Below the pieces are notes generated by a model. That model had not been told where the DNA came from, made no database searches, and saw only the letters and a program-made list of their open reading frames with translations. Below, in pieces: positions 55,355-64,000 of a stretch of 64,000 bases of DNA. The stretch is taken from NCBI RefSeq assembly GCF_000166195.2, contig NZ_CM001403.1, forward strand, positions 3,242,432-3,306,431. Reading direction: 5' to 3'. This DNA comes from Mucilaginibacter paludis DSM 18603. Lineage in GTDB: Bacteria; Bacteroidota; Bacteroidia; Sphingobacteriales; Sphingobacteriaceae. Position 1 is the stretch's first letter. Each line of letters begins with the position of its first letter. The position numbers and the translations under genes were made by a program.

Positions 55355-56257
55355 TTACACCACTACATGCCCACTCATCGCCGCTATCGCTCCAAAATAA
55401 AACAACATAGACCCTGCGCTGATAAAATTCATCCGCATGGCATTTTTATAGTTGGCATTGGTTGTTGAAACCCCAACCTGGTAAAACCACCAGTTAAAAA
55501 ATACAAACGGCGGGGCCGAGCAAATTAAAAAAAAGTAAAAGTAATCCAGCATATCACGTTGTTGCCAATAAAAAAACGACAGCAAAACCCCGCTTGCAAA
55601 CAATGCTCCAGATAATATAAAAGAGCCCTTATAGCCCAGTAAAATACTGATGGTGATGTCGCCCCGGCGGCTATCTTCGTGATGCTGATAGATCTGCGTT
55701 AAAGGGTATGAAGCGCCGATGAGGCAGGAACAAATCGCTCCGGCTATAACCCTGTCACCCGTCCAGGCGCTAAACAGACTGGTATTACTCAGTGCTGTAT
55801 AGGTAGTATAATAAACAAAGCATCCCTGGAAAATAAATACTGTTAAAAAGCTGATGATGGGGTACTTTTTGAGCCGCGTTTTGGGGTGGCTGTATAGTTT
55901 CGACATGATGCCATAAAGTAACACCGCGCAGGCAAACTCCCAACTAACGATGAATCCTAATAAAAACCCCAGAACCTCAAGCAACAGCGAGAAATAATAC
56001 AAACTGATATCAACCACGGGCGGCTTATCCAACAGGCCGATACTTTCTTCGTCCTTATCAAAATAACTGTTATAGCCATTACTGGCCGGGAACGCCAGCA
56101 GGTGCCATACTAAAAATACCAGTAAGGCGTTTAGCGGGTTAATAGCTACAGACTGGCTATAGGCAAATAAATACACCGGCATTAAAAACAACGAGAAAAC
56201 AAAGCGTAAATGTGCGATGGCAGAACGGCTGGGTATGAGCGATTGTAAAAATTGCAT
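55355..56257 (-). CDS. UbiA-type prenyltransferase family membrane protein
   Basis: 300 residues with about eight transmembrane helices. 'NGYNSYFDKDEES' gives the first Asp-rich motif (N-x3-D-type) of UbiA prenyltransferases, and 'SYPLTQIYQHHEDSRRGDITISILLG' the second one (Y-x-x-D...D). UbiA proteins join prenyl groups to aromatic acceptors. It faces the YceI/type III PKS genes with a ~65-bp gap between divergent starts, so a role in a prenylated polyketide product is plausible, with the caution that it could belong to quinone or pigment synthesis. Confidence 0.78.
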   Translation of the reverse strand: MQFLQSLIPSRSAIAHLRFVFSLFLMPVYLFAYSQSVAINPLNALLVFLVWHLLAFPASNGYNSYFDKDEESIGLLDKPPVVDISLYYFSLLLEVLGFLLGFIVSWEFACAVLLYGIMSKLYSHPKTRLKKYPIISFLTVFIFQGCFVYYTTYTALSNTSLFSAWTGDRVIAGAICSCLIGASYPLTQIYQHHEDSRRGDITISILLGYKGSFILSGALFASGVLLSFFYWQQRDMLDYFYFFLICSAPPFVFFNWWFYQVGVSTTNANYKNAMRMNFISAGSMLFYFGAIAAMSGHVVV

Positions 56258-56321
56258 GCACTAATGTAACAATACCGTTTGTAAATTGTTAGTTTGGTAC
56301 TATTGTTAAACCTGTAAAAAA

Positions 56322-56855
56322 ATGAAGAAACTATTTTTCTATATGGCATGCGTGTGCTTCAGCACATTGGCATTTGCACAAACCAAACAAACGGTAACCC
56401 AATCAACCGTTACCTACGAAGTTAAAAACATGGGCTTTAAGTCGAGCGGCAAGCTTGGCGGCCTCGAAGCTACCATCTTATTTGACAAGGATCATTTGGC
56501 CAGTAGTAGTATTGAGGCTTCGGTTGATACTAAAACCATCGACTCGGATAACGACATGCGCGATAATCATCTTAAAAAGGAAGAATATTTTGATGTGGAG
56601 CATTACCCAAAAATCACGATGAAGTCGGTTTCCTTTAAACAAAAAGGCGGAAGCAACTATACCGGCGATTTTAACGTAACTATTAAAGGCAAAACAAAAC
56701 TCATTCAATTACCTTTTACGTATATCACATCAGGCAGTACGGCCATTTTTAAAGGAAGTTTCAAAATTAACCGCCTTGATTTTGCCATAGGCGATAAAAG
56801 CGTGGTGTTATCAAACGAAGTTACGGTATCTTTAAACGTCGAGACTGCTTTTTAA
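56322..56855 (+). CDS. YceI family lipid-binding protein
   Basis: 177 residues with signal peptide (MKKLFFYMACVCFSTLAFAQ). The typical order 'VTYEVKNMGFKSSGKLGGLEATILFD', 'ASVDTKTIDSDNDMRDNHLKKEEYFDVEHYPKITMKSV', 'FNVTIKGKTKLIQLPF' marks the lipocalin-like YceI fold, which carries polyprenyl chains. It precedes the type III PKS gene by 13 bp, so it may bind a prenyl or polyketide intermediate in the periplasm. Confidence 0.9.
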   Translation: MKKLFFYMACVCFSTLAFAQTKQTVTQSTVTYEVKNMGFKSSGKLGGLEATILFDKDHLASSSIEASVDTKTIDSDNDMRDNHLKKEEYFDVEHYPKITMKSVSFKQKGGSNYTGDFNVTIKGKTKLIQLPFTYITSGSTAIFKGSFKINRLDFAIGDKSVVLSNEVTVSLNVETAF

Positions 56856-56868
56856 AAACAAACAAACA

Positions 56869-57981
56869 ATGGGCAGTTGCATCAGTGCCATAGGCACGGC
56901 TAATCCTCAATACCGTATAACACAACAAACCATTTACCAATTTATGGTAAATGCATTTGGATTGGACAGCAATAACGCCGCGAGGCTCAAACAAATTTAT
57001 GATGGCTCGGGCATAGATTGGCGGCACTCGGTAATTCCCGATTTTTCTTTTGACGATCCTGCCCAAAATATTTTCTTCGGCAAGTCTGCCAACCTCGAAC
57101 CTTTTCCCGGTACCCGGCAGCGCCTTAGCCTGTATCAGCAAACTGCCGTTCATGTTGCCGCCGAGGCTGCGCGCGAGTGCTTCAGCGCGTTTAACGAAGA
57201 TATAGCGCCCACCATAACCCACCTGGTTACTGTAAGCTGTACCGGTATGTACGCCCCCGGAATTGATATTGAGCTGGTTGAAAAACTGGGCCTTAACCGC
57301 CGTACCGAGCGTACCTGCATTAATTTTATGGGCTGCTACGGCGCCATTAACGCGCTTAAAGCGGCCGATTATATTTGCAGGGCCGATGCCAACGCCCGTG
57401 TATTGGTAATCAGCGTGGAGCTTTGCACCCTGCATTTTCAAAAGGCAAATACCTTAGATAACTGGGTGGCCAACTCCTTATTTTCAGACGGTGCGGCAGC
57501 GGTATTGGTAGAACATGAATCAAAACGCCCCCGTAACAGGCCTTGCCTGTTATTAAATCATTTTTACTCGGAGTTTATCCCTGAAGGGGCCGGTGATATG
57601 GGTTGGTACGTGGGCGATTTCGGCTTCGAGATGAAGCTCACGTCCAAAGTTTCCAGGCATATTAAAAAACACATTAAGCCCTTAACTGAGCATGTATTGC
57701 AAAGTGCGGGTTTAAGCTTTGAGCAGATCGATATTTTTGCCATGCACCCCGGCGGCAGGAGCATCCTGGAAGCTATCGAAGAAGCCTTAGCTATCCCCCC
57801 GGCTGCTAACGAGCTGGCTTATCAAACGCTGCGCGAGCACGGCAATATGTCGTCGGCAACGATATTGTTTGTATTACAAAAAATTCTGCAATCGGCGCCG
57901 GATGGGGGTCAGAAAATTTTGAGTTTTGCCTTTGGTCCCGGTTTAACTGTTGAAGGAATGATATTGGAAACCGGCAAATGA
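56869..57981 (+). CDS. Type III polyketide synthase
   Basis: 370 residues. The catalytic triad is visible: C124 in 'VSCTGMYAPG', H293 in 'FAMHPGG' and N326 in 'EHGNMSS'. The GFGPG-type loop reads 'SFAFGPGLTVEG'. Type III PKSs condense acyl-CoA starters with malonyl-CoA to form resorcinols, pyrones or phloroglucinols; the starter is not predictable here. The gene overlaps the FAD oxidoreductase gene by 4 bp, and that overlaps the methyltransferase gene, so the three enzymes form a unit: build, oxidise, methylate. Confidence 0.92.
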   Translation: MGSCISAIGTANPQYRITQQTIYQFMVNAFGLDSNNAARLKQIYDGSGIDWRHSVIPDFSFDDPAQNIFFGKSANLEPFPGTRQRLSLYQQTAVHVAAEAARECFSAFNEDIAPTITHLVTVSCTGMYAPGIDIELVEKLGLNRRTERTCINFMGCYGAINALKAADYICRADANARVLVISVELCTLHFQKANTLDNWVANSLFSDGAAAVLVEHESKRPRNRPCLLLNHFYSEFIPEGAGDMGWYVGDFGFEMKLTSKVSRHIKKHIKPLTEHVLQSAGLSFEQIDIFAMHPGGRSILEAIEEALAIPPAANELAYQTLREHGNMSSATILFVLQKILQSAPDGGQKILSFAFGPGLTVEGMILETGK

Positions 57982-59102
57982 ATGATGTAATTATAGTTGG
58001 CGGCGGCTTGGCCGGCTTGTTCAATGCCTTGCTATTGAACAGGGCCGGCTTGCAGGTAACCGTAATTGAGCGCAAAAGCTACCCCTTCCACCGGGTATGC
58101 GGCGAATATGTATCCAACGAGGTTATACCCTTTTTATCCGGTTTGGATATCGACCTGAGCCAGCTTGACGTTGCCCGCATTAAGCGCCTGGAGGTAACCG
58201 CAGTATCGGGCACCGTGCTCTCCAAAAAACTCGACCTCGGCGGCTTCGGTTTAAGCCGCTATACTTTTGATCATTACCTGTACAAAAAAGCATCTGCCGA
58301 AGGCGTTAATTTTTTACTGGATACCCGGGTTGAAAACATTGAATTTAAAGATGAACACTTTGAGGTCAACATCCCCGGCAGGGTATTAACAGCGCCCCTG
58401 GTTATAGGCTCATTCGGTAAGCGCTCCAATCTCGACCAAAAGCTAAAGCGCGATTTTTTTTACAAACGTAGCCCCTACCTGGCCGTTAAGTTTCATATCC
58501 GCGCCGATTTTCCGGACGATGTGATCCAGCTTAATAATTATAAAGATGGCTACTGCGGTGTGAGCAAAATTGAGGCCGACCGTTATTGCATGTGCTACCT
58601 GGCCCACCGCGACGATCTGCGCCGGTATGGCAATTTACAGGAACTGGAGAAAAATATCATCTGCCAGAACCCTTACCTCAAAAAACTTTTTGATACAGCG
58701 GAATTTTTGCTGGATAAACCGGAGGTGATTAACGAAATATCTTTCGAAAAAAAGCACCCGGTTGAGAACCATATTTTAATGAGCGGTGATACCGCAGGCA
58801 TGATAGCGCCGCTTTGCGGCAACGGCATGACGATGGCTATCCACTCGGCTAAGATCCTGTCTGCCATTATTCTGCAACATTACAAACCCCATGATTTTAA
58901 TCCGCGACAGCGCCTCCGGATTGAAAATGCCTATACAGCGCAATGGGAAAGCAATTTTGCCCGCAGGCTCTGGATTGGGCGGCAATTACAGCGGATATTC
59001 GGCGCCAACGCCATGACCACCCTGAGCTTGAAAACCCTGAATGCGCTGCCGCCATTGGCCGATTACCTGATTAGTAAAACACACGGACAACCTTTTTCCT
59101 GA
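57978..59102 (+). CDS. FAD-dependent oxidoreductase of the type III PKS operon
   Basis: 374 residues. The Rossmann motif VGGGLAGL (G8-L14) and the second FAD contact 'MSGDTAGMIAPLCGNGMTMAIHSA' put it with the geranylgeranyl-reductase / aromatic-monooxygenase group. 'RKSYPFHRVCGEYVSNEV' is the usual sequence after the first strand in PKS-linked members. Likely hydroxylates or oxidises the PKS product. Overlaps its neighbours on both sides. Confidence 0.88.
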   Translation: MNDVIIVGGGLAGLFNALLLNRAGLQVTVIERKSYPFHRVCGEYVSNEVIPFLSGLDIDLSQLDVARIKRLEVTAVSGTVLSKKLDLGGFGLSRYTFDHYLYKKASAEGVNFLLDTRVENIEFKDEHFEVNIPGRVLTAPLVIGSFGKRSNLDQKLKRDFFYKRSPYLAVKFHIRADFPDDVIQLNNYKDGYCGVSKIEADRYCMCYLAHRDDLRRYGNLQELEKNIICQNPYLKKLFDTAEFLLDKPEVINEISFEKKHPVENHILMSGDTAGMIAPLCGNGMTMAIHSAKILSAIILQHYKPHDFNPRQRLRIENAYTAQWESNFARRLWIGRQLQRIFGANAMTTLSLKTLNALPPLADYLISKTHGQPFS

Positions 59103-59803
59103 TGATACCTAACCTGCGCAAACGCGCCTCCGAGGCCGAAATAATGGACGACTTTAGTTTACCGGCCCACGAGGTTGTACCTGTTTTAAAAGGGCTGGAA
59201 AAAATGAATGCTTTATTTGGCGGACATAATACGCTCATCAAGGCATTGAAAAAGATTCCCCTAAAGGGTGGTGACCATCTGAGCGATTGGGGGTGCGGCG
59301 GGGGAGATGCTTTACGCGCTATAGCTCAATGGGCCAATAAAACGGGGCTACAGGTACAACTAACGGGCGTTGATGCCACGCCATCGGCCGTGGCTTTTGC
59401 AAGAGAGCGGGCTTCTGCTTACCCTAACATTAATTTTATTTTAAGCGATGTAATGGCCCCCGCTCTGTTAACAAATCAGTTTGACATTGTTTTTTCGAGT
59501 TTGTTCAGCCATCATTTTAAAGATGACGAATGGGTTGCGTTGGTGAAAAAAATGCTTGCCTGTAGTAAAAAAGCCGTCATTATAACCGATCTGCATCGTC
59601 ACTGGGTACTCTATTATGCTGTTTGGGCAATAGCGCACATCTTTACCAAAAGCAAAATGGCCCGGTTTGACGGTCCCTTATCCGTACGCCGCAGCTTTAA
59701 AAAAACTGAACTGGTTAAACTTTTAAGTCGTGCTGGGTTAACAAATTATGAAATCAGCTGGAAATGGGCTTTTAGATGGCAGCTGATCGTTTACAAATCG
59801 TAA
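59102..59803 (+). CDS. Class I SAM-dependent methyltransferase
   Basis: 233 residues. Motif I 'LSDWGCGGGDALRAI' and post-motif 'LTGVDATPSAVAFARERA', then 'FDIVFSSLFSHHF', make a standard SAM-binding domain. It begins within the stop codon of the oxidoreductase gene. In PKS type III operons of Bacteroidota this enzyme is thought to methylate the product; substrate not known. Confidence 0.9.
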   Translation: MIPNLRKRASEAEIMDDFSLPAHEVVPVLKGLEKMNALFGGHNTLIKALKKIPLKGGDHLSDWGCGGGDALRAIAQWANKTGLQVQLTGVDATPSAVAFARERASAYPNINFILSDVMAPALLTNQFDIVFSSLFSHHFKDDEWVALVKKMLACSKKAVIITDLHRHWVLYYAVWAIAHIFTKSKMARFDGPLSVRRSFKKTELVKLLSRAGLTNYEISWKWAFRWQLIVYKS

Positions 59804-59846
59804 CTTTACGTTCATATCTAAATTAAAAATTCCTGAAACTGAAAAT

Positions 59847-60905
59847 ATGAAACTCCGTGTACTTGTTTTGATTAATGCGCTGGCTGTAGCTATCACCATC
59901 TCTATCGTGAATTACTACTTCAGGCATAACTGGTACGATGTGATGATCACTTTTTCGGCAAGCTTTGTGAGCAGCTTTATTTTTATTTACTACCTGATAG
60001 AGAAATACATTGTTGCCAAAATCAAGATCATTTATAAGCTGATCCACAATTTAAAGTTAGGCAAAGACCTGAAAGATGCCATTGGCGACCACGTAACGTC
60101 AGACCCTATTAACGATGTGGAGAAGGACGTGAAGGAATGGGCCAAGCAAAAGAAATCGGAAATTGAGGACCTGAAAAAACAGGAACAATTTAGGCGCGAT
60201 TTTTTATCCAACGTTTCGCACGAGTTTAAAACGCCACTTTTTGCCATACAGGGCTATATTGAAGCCTTGCAGGATGATATGGACGACCCGGTGATGGTGA
60301 AACAGTTTTTGGAGAAGGCATCAAAAAACGTAGACCGTTTGAGTTATCTGGTGAAGGATCTGGACGAGATCTCGAAGCTGGAATCGGGAGAGATACCGAT
60401 CAATTACGTTAAATTCAAGATCAACGACCTGATTAAGGAGGTGATGGAATCGCTTGAAATGAAGGCCGTTCAGCATAAAATCAAGCTGTCTTATAAAGAT
60501 AAATACGATGAGCCCATTTTGGTAACCGCTGACAGGGAAAAAATAAGGCAGGTGCTTGTAAACCTGATTGACAATTCGTTTAAATACGGCAAAGAGAACG
60601 GCAACACTTCCATCAGGCTTTACGACCTGCACGACCAGGTATTGGTTGAAGTTACCGACGACGGTATCGGCATCGAAGAAAAATACCTACCTCGTTTGTT
60701 TGAGCGGTTTTTCCGTACCGATAGCAGCCGTTCGAGGCAGATAGGCGGATCAGGTTTGGGCCTGGCTATCGTGAAACATATTATCGAATCGCACCAGCAA
60801 ACCATTAACGTGCGCAGTACCGAAGGATTAGGCTCAACATTTGGGTTTACTTTACAAAAGGCTCGCCAGATGCCCTTTCCGGTATTACCCGTATTGAAAA
60901 GTTAA
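59847..60905 (+). CDS. PhoR-like sensor histidine kinase
   Basis: 352 residues. Two N-terminal membrane helices (~4-22 and ~32-50) with almost no periplasmic loop, a HAMP-like linker, the H-box 'FLSNVSHEFKTPLFAIQGYIEAL' with phosphoacceptor H125, N-box 'LVNLIDNSFKYG', G1 'VTDDGIGIEEKYLPRLFERFFR' and G2 'GSGLGLAIVKHIIE'. It precedes the phosphate transport genes, so it may be the phosphate sensor PhoR; its response regulator is not in the window (it may be elsewhere). Confidence 0.9.
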   Translation: MKLRVLVLINALAVAITISIVNYYFRHNWYDVMITFSASFVSSFIFIYYLIEKYIVAKIKIIYKLIHNLKLGKDLKDAIGDHVTSDPINDVEKDVKEWAKQKKSEIEDLKKQEQFRRDFLSNVSHEFKTPLFAIQGYIEALQDDMDDPVMVKQFLEKASKNVDRLSYLVKDLDEISKLESGEIPINYVKFKINDLIKEVMESLEMKAVQHKIKLSYKDKYDEPILVTADREKIRQVLVNLIDNSFKYGKENGNTSIRLYDLHDQVLVEVTDDGIGIEEKYLPRLFERFFRTDSSRSRQIGGSGLGLAIVKHIIESHQQTINVRSTEGLGSTFGFTLQKARQMPFPVLPVLKS

Positions 60906-60955
60906 TATAAACTTAATAGTTGCCACTTACATTTGCCACCACATAAATTATCACA

Positions 60956-61606
60956 ATGTCATTAAACACCATATTTCAATACTTTGTTCCAAAAGACAGA
61001 AAGGTTTTTTTTCCTTTATTTGAGCAGGCTGCCGCTAACGTAGTAACCATGGCCCAAATGCTGGTTGACGCAGTTGGCCAGCCGGAGCAAAAAACCAGGA
61101 ACGAAATGTACAACCAGATAGATAAGCTGGAAAATATTGGTGACGAAATTACCCACCAGATATACCTGGAACTGAGCAAAAACTTCATTACTCCTTTTGA
61201 CAGGGAAGATATAGCTGCGCTGACCAGCGCTATTGACGATGTTGCAGATTACATTAACGGCTCGGCCAACCGGATGCTTTTATACAATATTGACGAGATA
61301 ACCGAACCCATTCGCAAGTTATCAGACCTGATATTGCATGGCTGTACTGAAATGGAGAAAGCCATTAAAGAATTAAAGGACTTAAAAAATGTACGCAACA
61401 TTGCCGATTGCTGCGTTAGGATTAACAGCATAGAAAACCAGGCCGACGATGTATTTGACCGAGCCGTTGCCGACTTGTTTTTATACGAACGCGATGCCGT
61501 AAAGCTAATTAAGTACAAAGAAGTATTGGCTAATTTGGAAACAGCTACCGATATGTGCGAGGATGTGGCCAACGTGGTGGAAACCATTTTAGTTAAAAAC
61601 GCCTAA
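60956..61606 (+). CDS. DUF47 / PhoU-like protein linked to phosphate transport
   Basis: 216 residues, all helical. 'FFPLFEQAAANVVTMAQMLVDAV', 'FITPFDREDIAALTSAIDDVADYI' and 'YEVLANLETATDMCEDVANVVETI'-type segments show the E/DxxxD metal-binding repeats of the DUF47 (PhoU-like) family. It is followed after 2 bp by the PiT transporter gene; DUF47 proteins regulate or gate these transporters. Confidence 0.92.
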   Translation: MSLNTIFQYFVPKDRKVFFPLFEQAAANVVTMAQMLVDAVGQPEQKTRNEMYNQIDKLENIGDEITHQIYLELSKNFITPFDREDIAALTSAIDDVADYINGSANRMLLYNIDEITEPIRKLSDLILHGCTEMEKAIKELKDLKNVRNIADCCVRINSIENQADDVFDRAVADLFLYERDAVKLIKYKEVLANLETATDMCEDVANVVETILVKNA

Positions 61607-61608
61607 GC

Positions 61609-62613
61609 ATGACCTTGTTGCTGGTTGTTGTTATTGCTCTTGCTATTTGTTTTGATTTTATAAACGGTTTCCACGATGCGGCAAACTCCATTGCCACGGT
61701 TGTGTCTACCAAGGTGCTTAGTCCGCTGCAGGCTGTGTTATGGGCGGCGGCTTTTAACTTTTTAGCTTATTTTGTGGTTAAGGATCATAAAGTAGCCAAT
61801 ACCGTGGCCCAAACGGTTTTTGAGCATTTTATAACGCTCCATGTAATATTGGCCGGGCTGGTAGCCGCCATTACCTGGAACCTGATTACCTGGTGGTTTG
61901 GTATCCCTTCAAGTTCCTCGCATACGCTGATTGGCGGATTTGCAGGCGCCGGGATGACCAATGCCCTGTTTATGCACGAGAATGCTTTTCATGCCGTTAA
62001 CTCGGGCCCTATCATCAAAATAGTGGCCTTTATATTTTTAGCTCCCGTTATTGGCAGCATCATAGGCTTTGCGATTAATGCTACAATTTTACACCTCTGT
62101 AAAAATACACGCCCATCTAAGGCCGAAGTGTGGTTTAAGCGTTTGCAACTCATCTCGTCCGGAGCGCTAAGTTTTGCCCATGGCGGTAATGATGCCCAAA
62201 AGGTAATGGGGATTATCTATCTGGCCCTTGTTGCAGGGAAAGTTATCGATAACAAGGCCCCCATGCCCGAGTGGATTCCGCTGGCCTGTTATTCGGCCAT
62301 TGCTTTCGGAACCATGTCTGGCGGATGGAAAATTGTAAAAACAATGGGATCTAAAATTACCAAAGTTACTCCTCTCGAAGGCTTTAGCGCCGAAACTGCG
62401 GGCGCTGTTACCCTTTTTGTTACCGAACGTTTCGGAATCCCTGTTTCTACCACCCACACCCTAACCGGTTCCATCATCGGCGTTGGTTTAACCAAACGTG
62501 TTTCGGCTGTGCGCTGGGGCATCACCATCAACCTCATCTGGGCCTGGATCATCACCATCCCAATCTCGGCGCTGATAGCCGGTTTGGTATTCGCTATTGT
62601 GAGGAATATGTGA
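61609..62613 (+). CDS. pit: Low-affinity inorganic phosphate transporter (PiT family)
   Basis: 334 residues with ~10 transmembrane helices. The duplicated signature GANDxxN-type is visible as 'FINGFHDAANSIATVVSTKVL' and 'SFAHGGNDAQKVMGIIYLALV', with 'GIPSSSSHTLIGGFAGAG' and 'GIPVSTTHTLTGSIIGVG' as the second pair. Proton- or sodium-coupled uptake of phosphate at the inner membrane. Directly behind the DUF47 gene. Confidence 0.94.
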   Translation: MTLLLVVVIALAICFDFINGFHDAANSIATVVSTKVLSPLQAVLWAAAFNFLAYFVVKDHKVANTVAQTVFEHFITLHVILAGLVAAITWNLITWWFGIPSSSSHTLIGGFAGAGMTNALFMHENAFHAVNSGPIIKIVAFIFLAPVIGSIIGFAINATILHLCKNTRPSKAEVWFKRLQLISSGALSFAHGGNDAQKVMGIIYLALVAGKVIDNKAPMPEWIPLACYSAIAFGTMSGGWKIVKTMGSKITKVTPLEGFSAETAGAVTLFVTERFGIPVSTTHTLTGSIIGVGLTKRVSAVRWGITINLIWAWIITIPISALIAGLVFAIVRNM

Positions 62614-63146
62614 GTTATTTACGGGTAACTAATTCCGCGTGTCCGGAAAAAACAGGAATGACATAAAGAGCGCGTTGATCAATTAGTTAGTACTTAATCT
62701 TATAATAAGTTCTTGTTAAGTTGTTGATTGTCAATACGATTATTGTCGAAATTTTGTCATCCCGACGTGAGGAGGGATCTTCTAAAAGCGTTAAGTATGC
62801 ATCATATTAGGTGCACTTATTATCAATGTGCTTATTTGCTCCGACAATCAGTATTCTTAATTTAGAGCATCGGCACGCTCAATCGCCGCGTGAAGGGCTG
62901 TTACTTTTGTCTTGACACACAAGTAACCAAAAAGTCAAGACTGCCCGATCCTTCCGCCCACAGGCCAGCTCCCGGCCCGGCGTGCAGTCTGGCTTTTGCG
63001 CACTTTTCTTTCTGCGCTTGGTAATCTATAAGGTTCAAACGTCATCCCTGTTTTTCCCGGTTGGCCGGGTCCATTACTTATAATGGCAATACTATTAATC
63101 GAACCACCTACAATAACCTAACAACCAATACACCCAATAACCACCC
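62614..63146. other. Intergenic with dispersed repeats
   Basis: Near 62756 a GTCATCCCGACGTGAGGAGG block matches the ends of the repeats at 55 kb. From ~62910 to ~63020 lies a GC-rich part with 'AGTAACCAAAAAGTCAAGAC' and 'CAGTCTGGCTTTTGCGCAC', a pairing AGTC..GACT style region that looks like another dispersed palindromic repeat. No gene. Confidence 0.55.
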
Positions 63147-64000
63147 TCAAAATTCAATATGCGCCCTGATGGAGAATACGTTCACCGGGCCACGGTCGGC
63201 ATTGTAGGCTGGGTTTTGTACAAACTGGTAATCGCCGGATACCACCAGGTTTTTATTGAGCCTGGCGCTGTAGTAGGCCTCTAAAATATCTTCAGTTTTA
63301 TAATTGCTTAGTTGGCCGTCGCCTATAATAAAGCCGTATCCGCCTATGTTTAAAAAGTCGCGGTGGTCTTTTGATATGCCGTTAATTACGCCGGCAATGC
63401 CAAAATTATCTTCGGGCCGGTGCCATGATGCTCCGGTATAATTCAGGCCCAGGCTAATACTGCGATCAATTTCGGTAAAGGCCCAGGTGGCTGTTTTGCC
63501 ATCATTCCAGCTGCTTCTGAAAAACGCGCCCAGGCTTTTAGTCAGTTCCTGCTCGGCATTAATACCTATACCATATTTTGCATGGCCATAGTCTTTGCCG
63601 TTTATCACATCCAAGGATACATCGGTTTTATTCAAGTAATTATTAATTACATCCCGGTAAACCGGAGCCTTGCTTACATTGCGGAACAATAACAAATTAA
63701 CCTTGCCTTTATGGCTGTTTAGACTGATGTTTTTGGTGAATTCGACCGTGCTGCTGTAAGCATCCCAAAAATGGTAATCAAAATCGGGGCCGTTGGCATA
63801 GGTACCAACAAGCGTACCTGCCGCCCTTACCTCCCACGACGGGGTAATATATTCAAGCACAATGCCATCAGTATAGCCACGGGTGTTGGCTGGGTAGTCC
63901 CAGGCGCCATTGCCCATTAACGACCAATTGAGAAACTGGCTTCGCGGATCGTGGCTGTAGCTGTTGTTATCAAACAGGTCAGACAGGGCGAACTTACCCG
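63147..64000 (-). CDS. Carbohydrate-selective porin (OprB-like), C-terminal part, 5' end outside window
   Basis: The frame stays open to the window edge, so the start is beyond 64000; the in-frame ATG at 63917 is internal. About 284 residues are visible. The alternating strands with aromatic ends ('YGIGINAEQELTKSLGAFFRSSW', 'ISLGLNYTGASWHRPEDNFGIAGVINGISKDHRDFL', 'ILEAYYSARLNKNLVVSGDYQFVQNPAYN') and the final 'VFSIRAHIEF' fit the C-terminal half of an OprB-type outer-membrane barrel, a passive sugar channel. Confidence 0.85.
   Translation of the reverse strand, partial: GKFALSDLFDNNSYSHDPRSQFLNWSLMGNGAWDYPANTRGYTDGIVLEYITPSWEVRAAGTLVGTYANGPDFDYHFWDAYSSTVEFTKNISLNSHKGKVNLLLFRNVSKAPVYRDVINNYLNKTDVSLDVINGKDYGHAKYGIGINAEQELTKSLGAFFRSSWNDGKTATWAFTEIDRSISLGLNYTGASWHRPEDNFGIAGVINGISKDHRDFLNIGGYGFIIGDGQLSNYKTEDILEAYYSARLNKNLVVSGDYQFVQNPAYNADRGPVNVFSIRAHIEF

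Overview
The window is chromosomal DNA of a Bacteroidota bacterium, most likely a member of the Sphingobacteriaceae (Mucilaginibacter/Pedobacter type). The evidence is a very large protein ending in a T9SS type A sorting domain, lipoproteins with Bacteroidota-style lipoboxes, a MobA/MobC module with HTH genes typical of Bacteroidota islands, PD-(D/E)XK 'transposase' and tyrosine integrase genes of that phylum, and AT-rich gene starts with little Shine-Dalgarno signal. No rRNA and no CRISPR array is visible.

Layout. (1) 1-9.3 kb: end of a LacI-type regulator, a secreted beta-helix lipoprotein, a two-gene minus-strand operon (giant T9SS cargo protein plus a small lipoprotein), then a decayed stretch with an ISL3-type transposase remnant. 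(2) 9.47-49.27 kb: a genomic island of about 39.8 kb. It is bounded by a ~128-bp direct repeat (9349-9476 and 49148-49276) that carries the last 15 nt of tRNA-Asp and its terminator. A tyrosine integrase gene sits next to the intact tRNA-Asp, and TGCTCACC arm-site-like octamers lie at both ends. Inside are a decayed left end; a nine-gene operon (11464-26854) that I read as an undescribed VgrG-based protein delivery machine; two convergent effector genes that share an N-terminal delivery domain but carry different C-terminal toxins (lysozyme-like, and a polymorphic toxin of type 46/ADP-ribosyltransferase appearance with a putative immunity gene); three secreted or TPR proteins; a MITE; a broken serine recombinase; a mobilization module (HTH genes, MobC, MobA relaxase) preceded by a striking 380-bp array of hairpins; and an accessory block with a SWIM zinc finger protein and a tandem nucleotidyltransferase-HEPN protein. 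The island has a relaxase but no conjugation pore, so it looks like an integrative mobilizable element. (3) 49.3-64 kb: core chromosome with prfA, a DUF6807 protein, LpxH-like hydrolase, prolyl oligopeptidase, a UbiA / YceI / type III polyketide synthase / FAD oxidoreductase / methyltransferase set, a PhoR-like sensor kinase, a PhoU-like DUF47 protein with a PiT phosphate transporter, and the end of a carbohydrate porin.

How the parts may work together. The operon at 11.5-26.9 kb encodes a VgrG-like spike, a protein with a baseplate-like N-terminus, a membrane-anchored P-loop GTPase-like protein with FN3 domains, a second FN3/BIG2 membrane protein, a periplasmic membrane-anchored protein, a J-domain protein, and large proteins I cannot assign. 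I find no recognisable TssB/TssC sheath, Hcp tube or ClpV ATPase. The two effectors, whose first ~150 residues align with each other, are the natural cargo and could cap the spike. This is inferred from gene content and order and needs structure-based homology searches.
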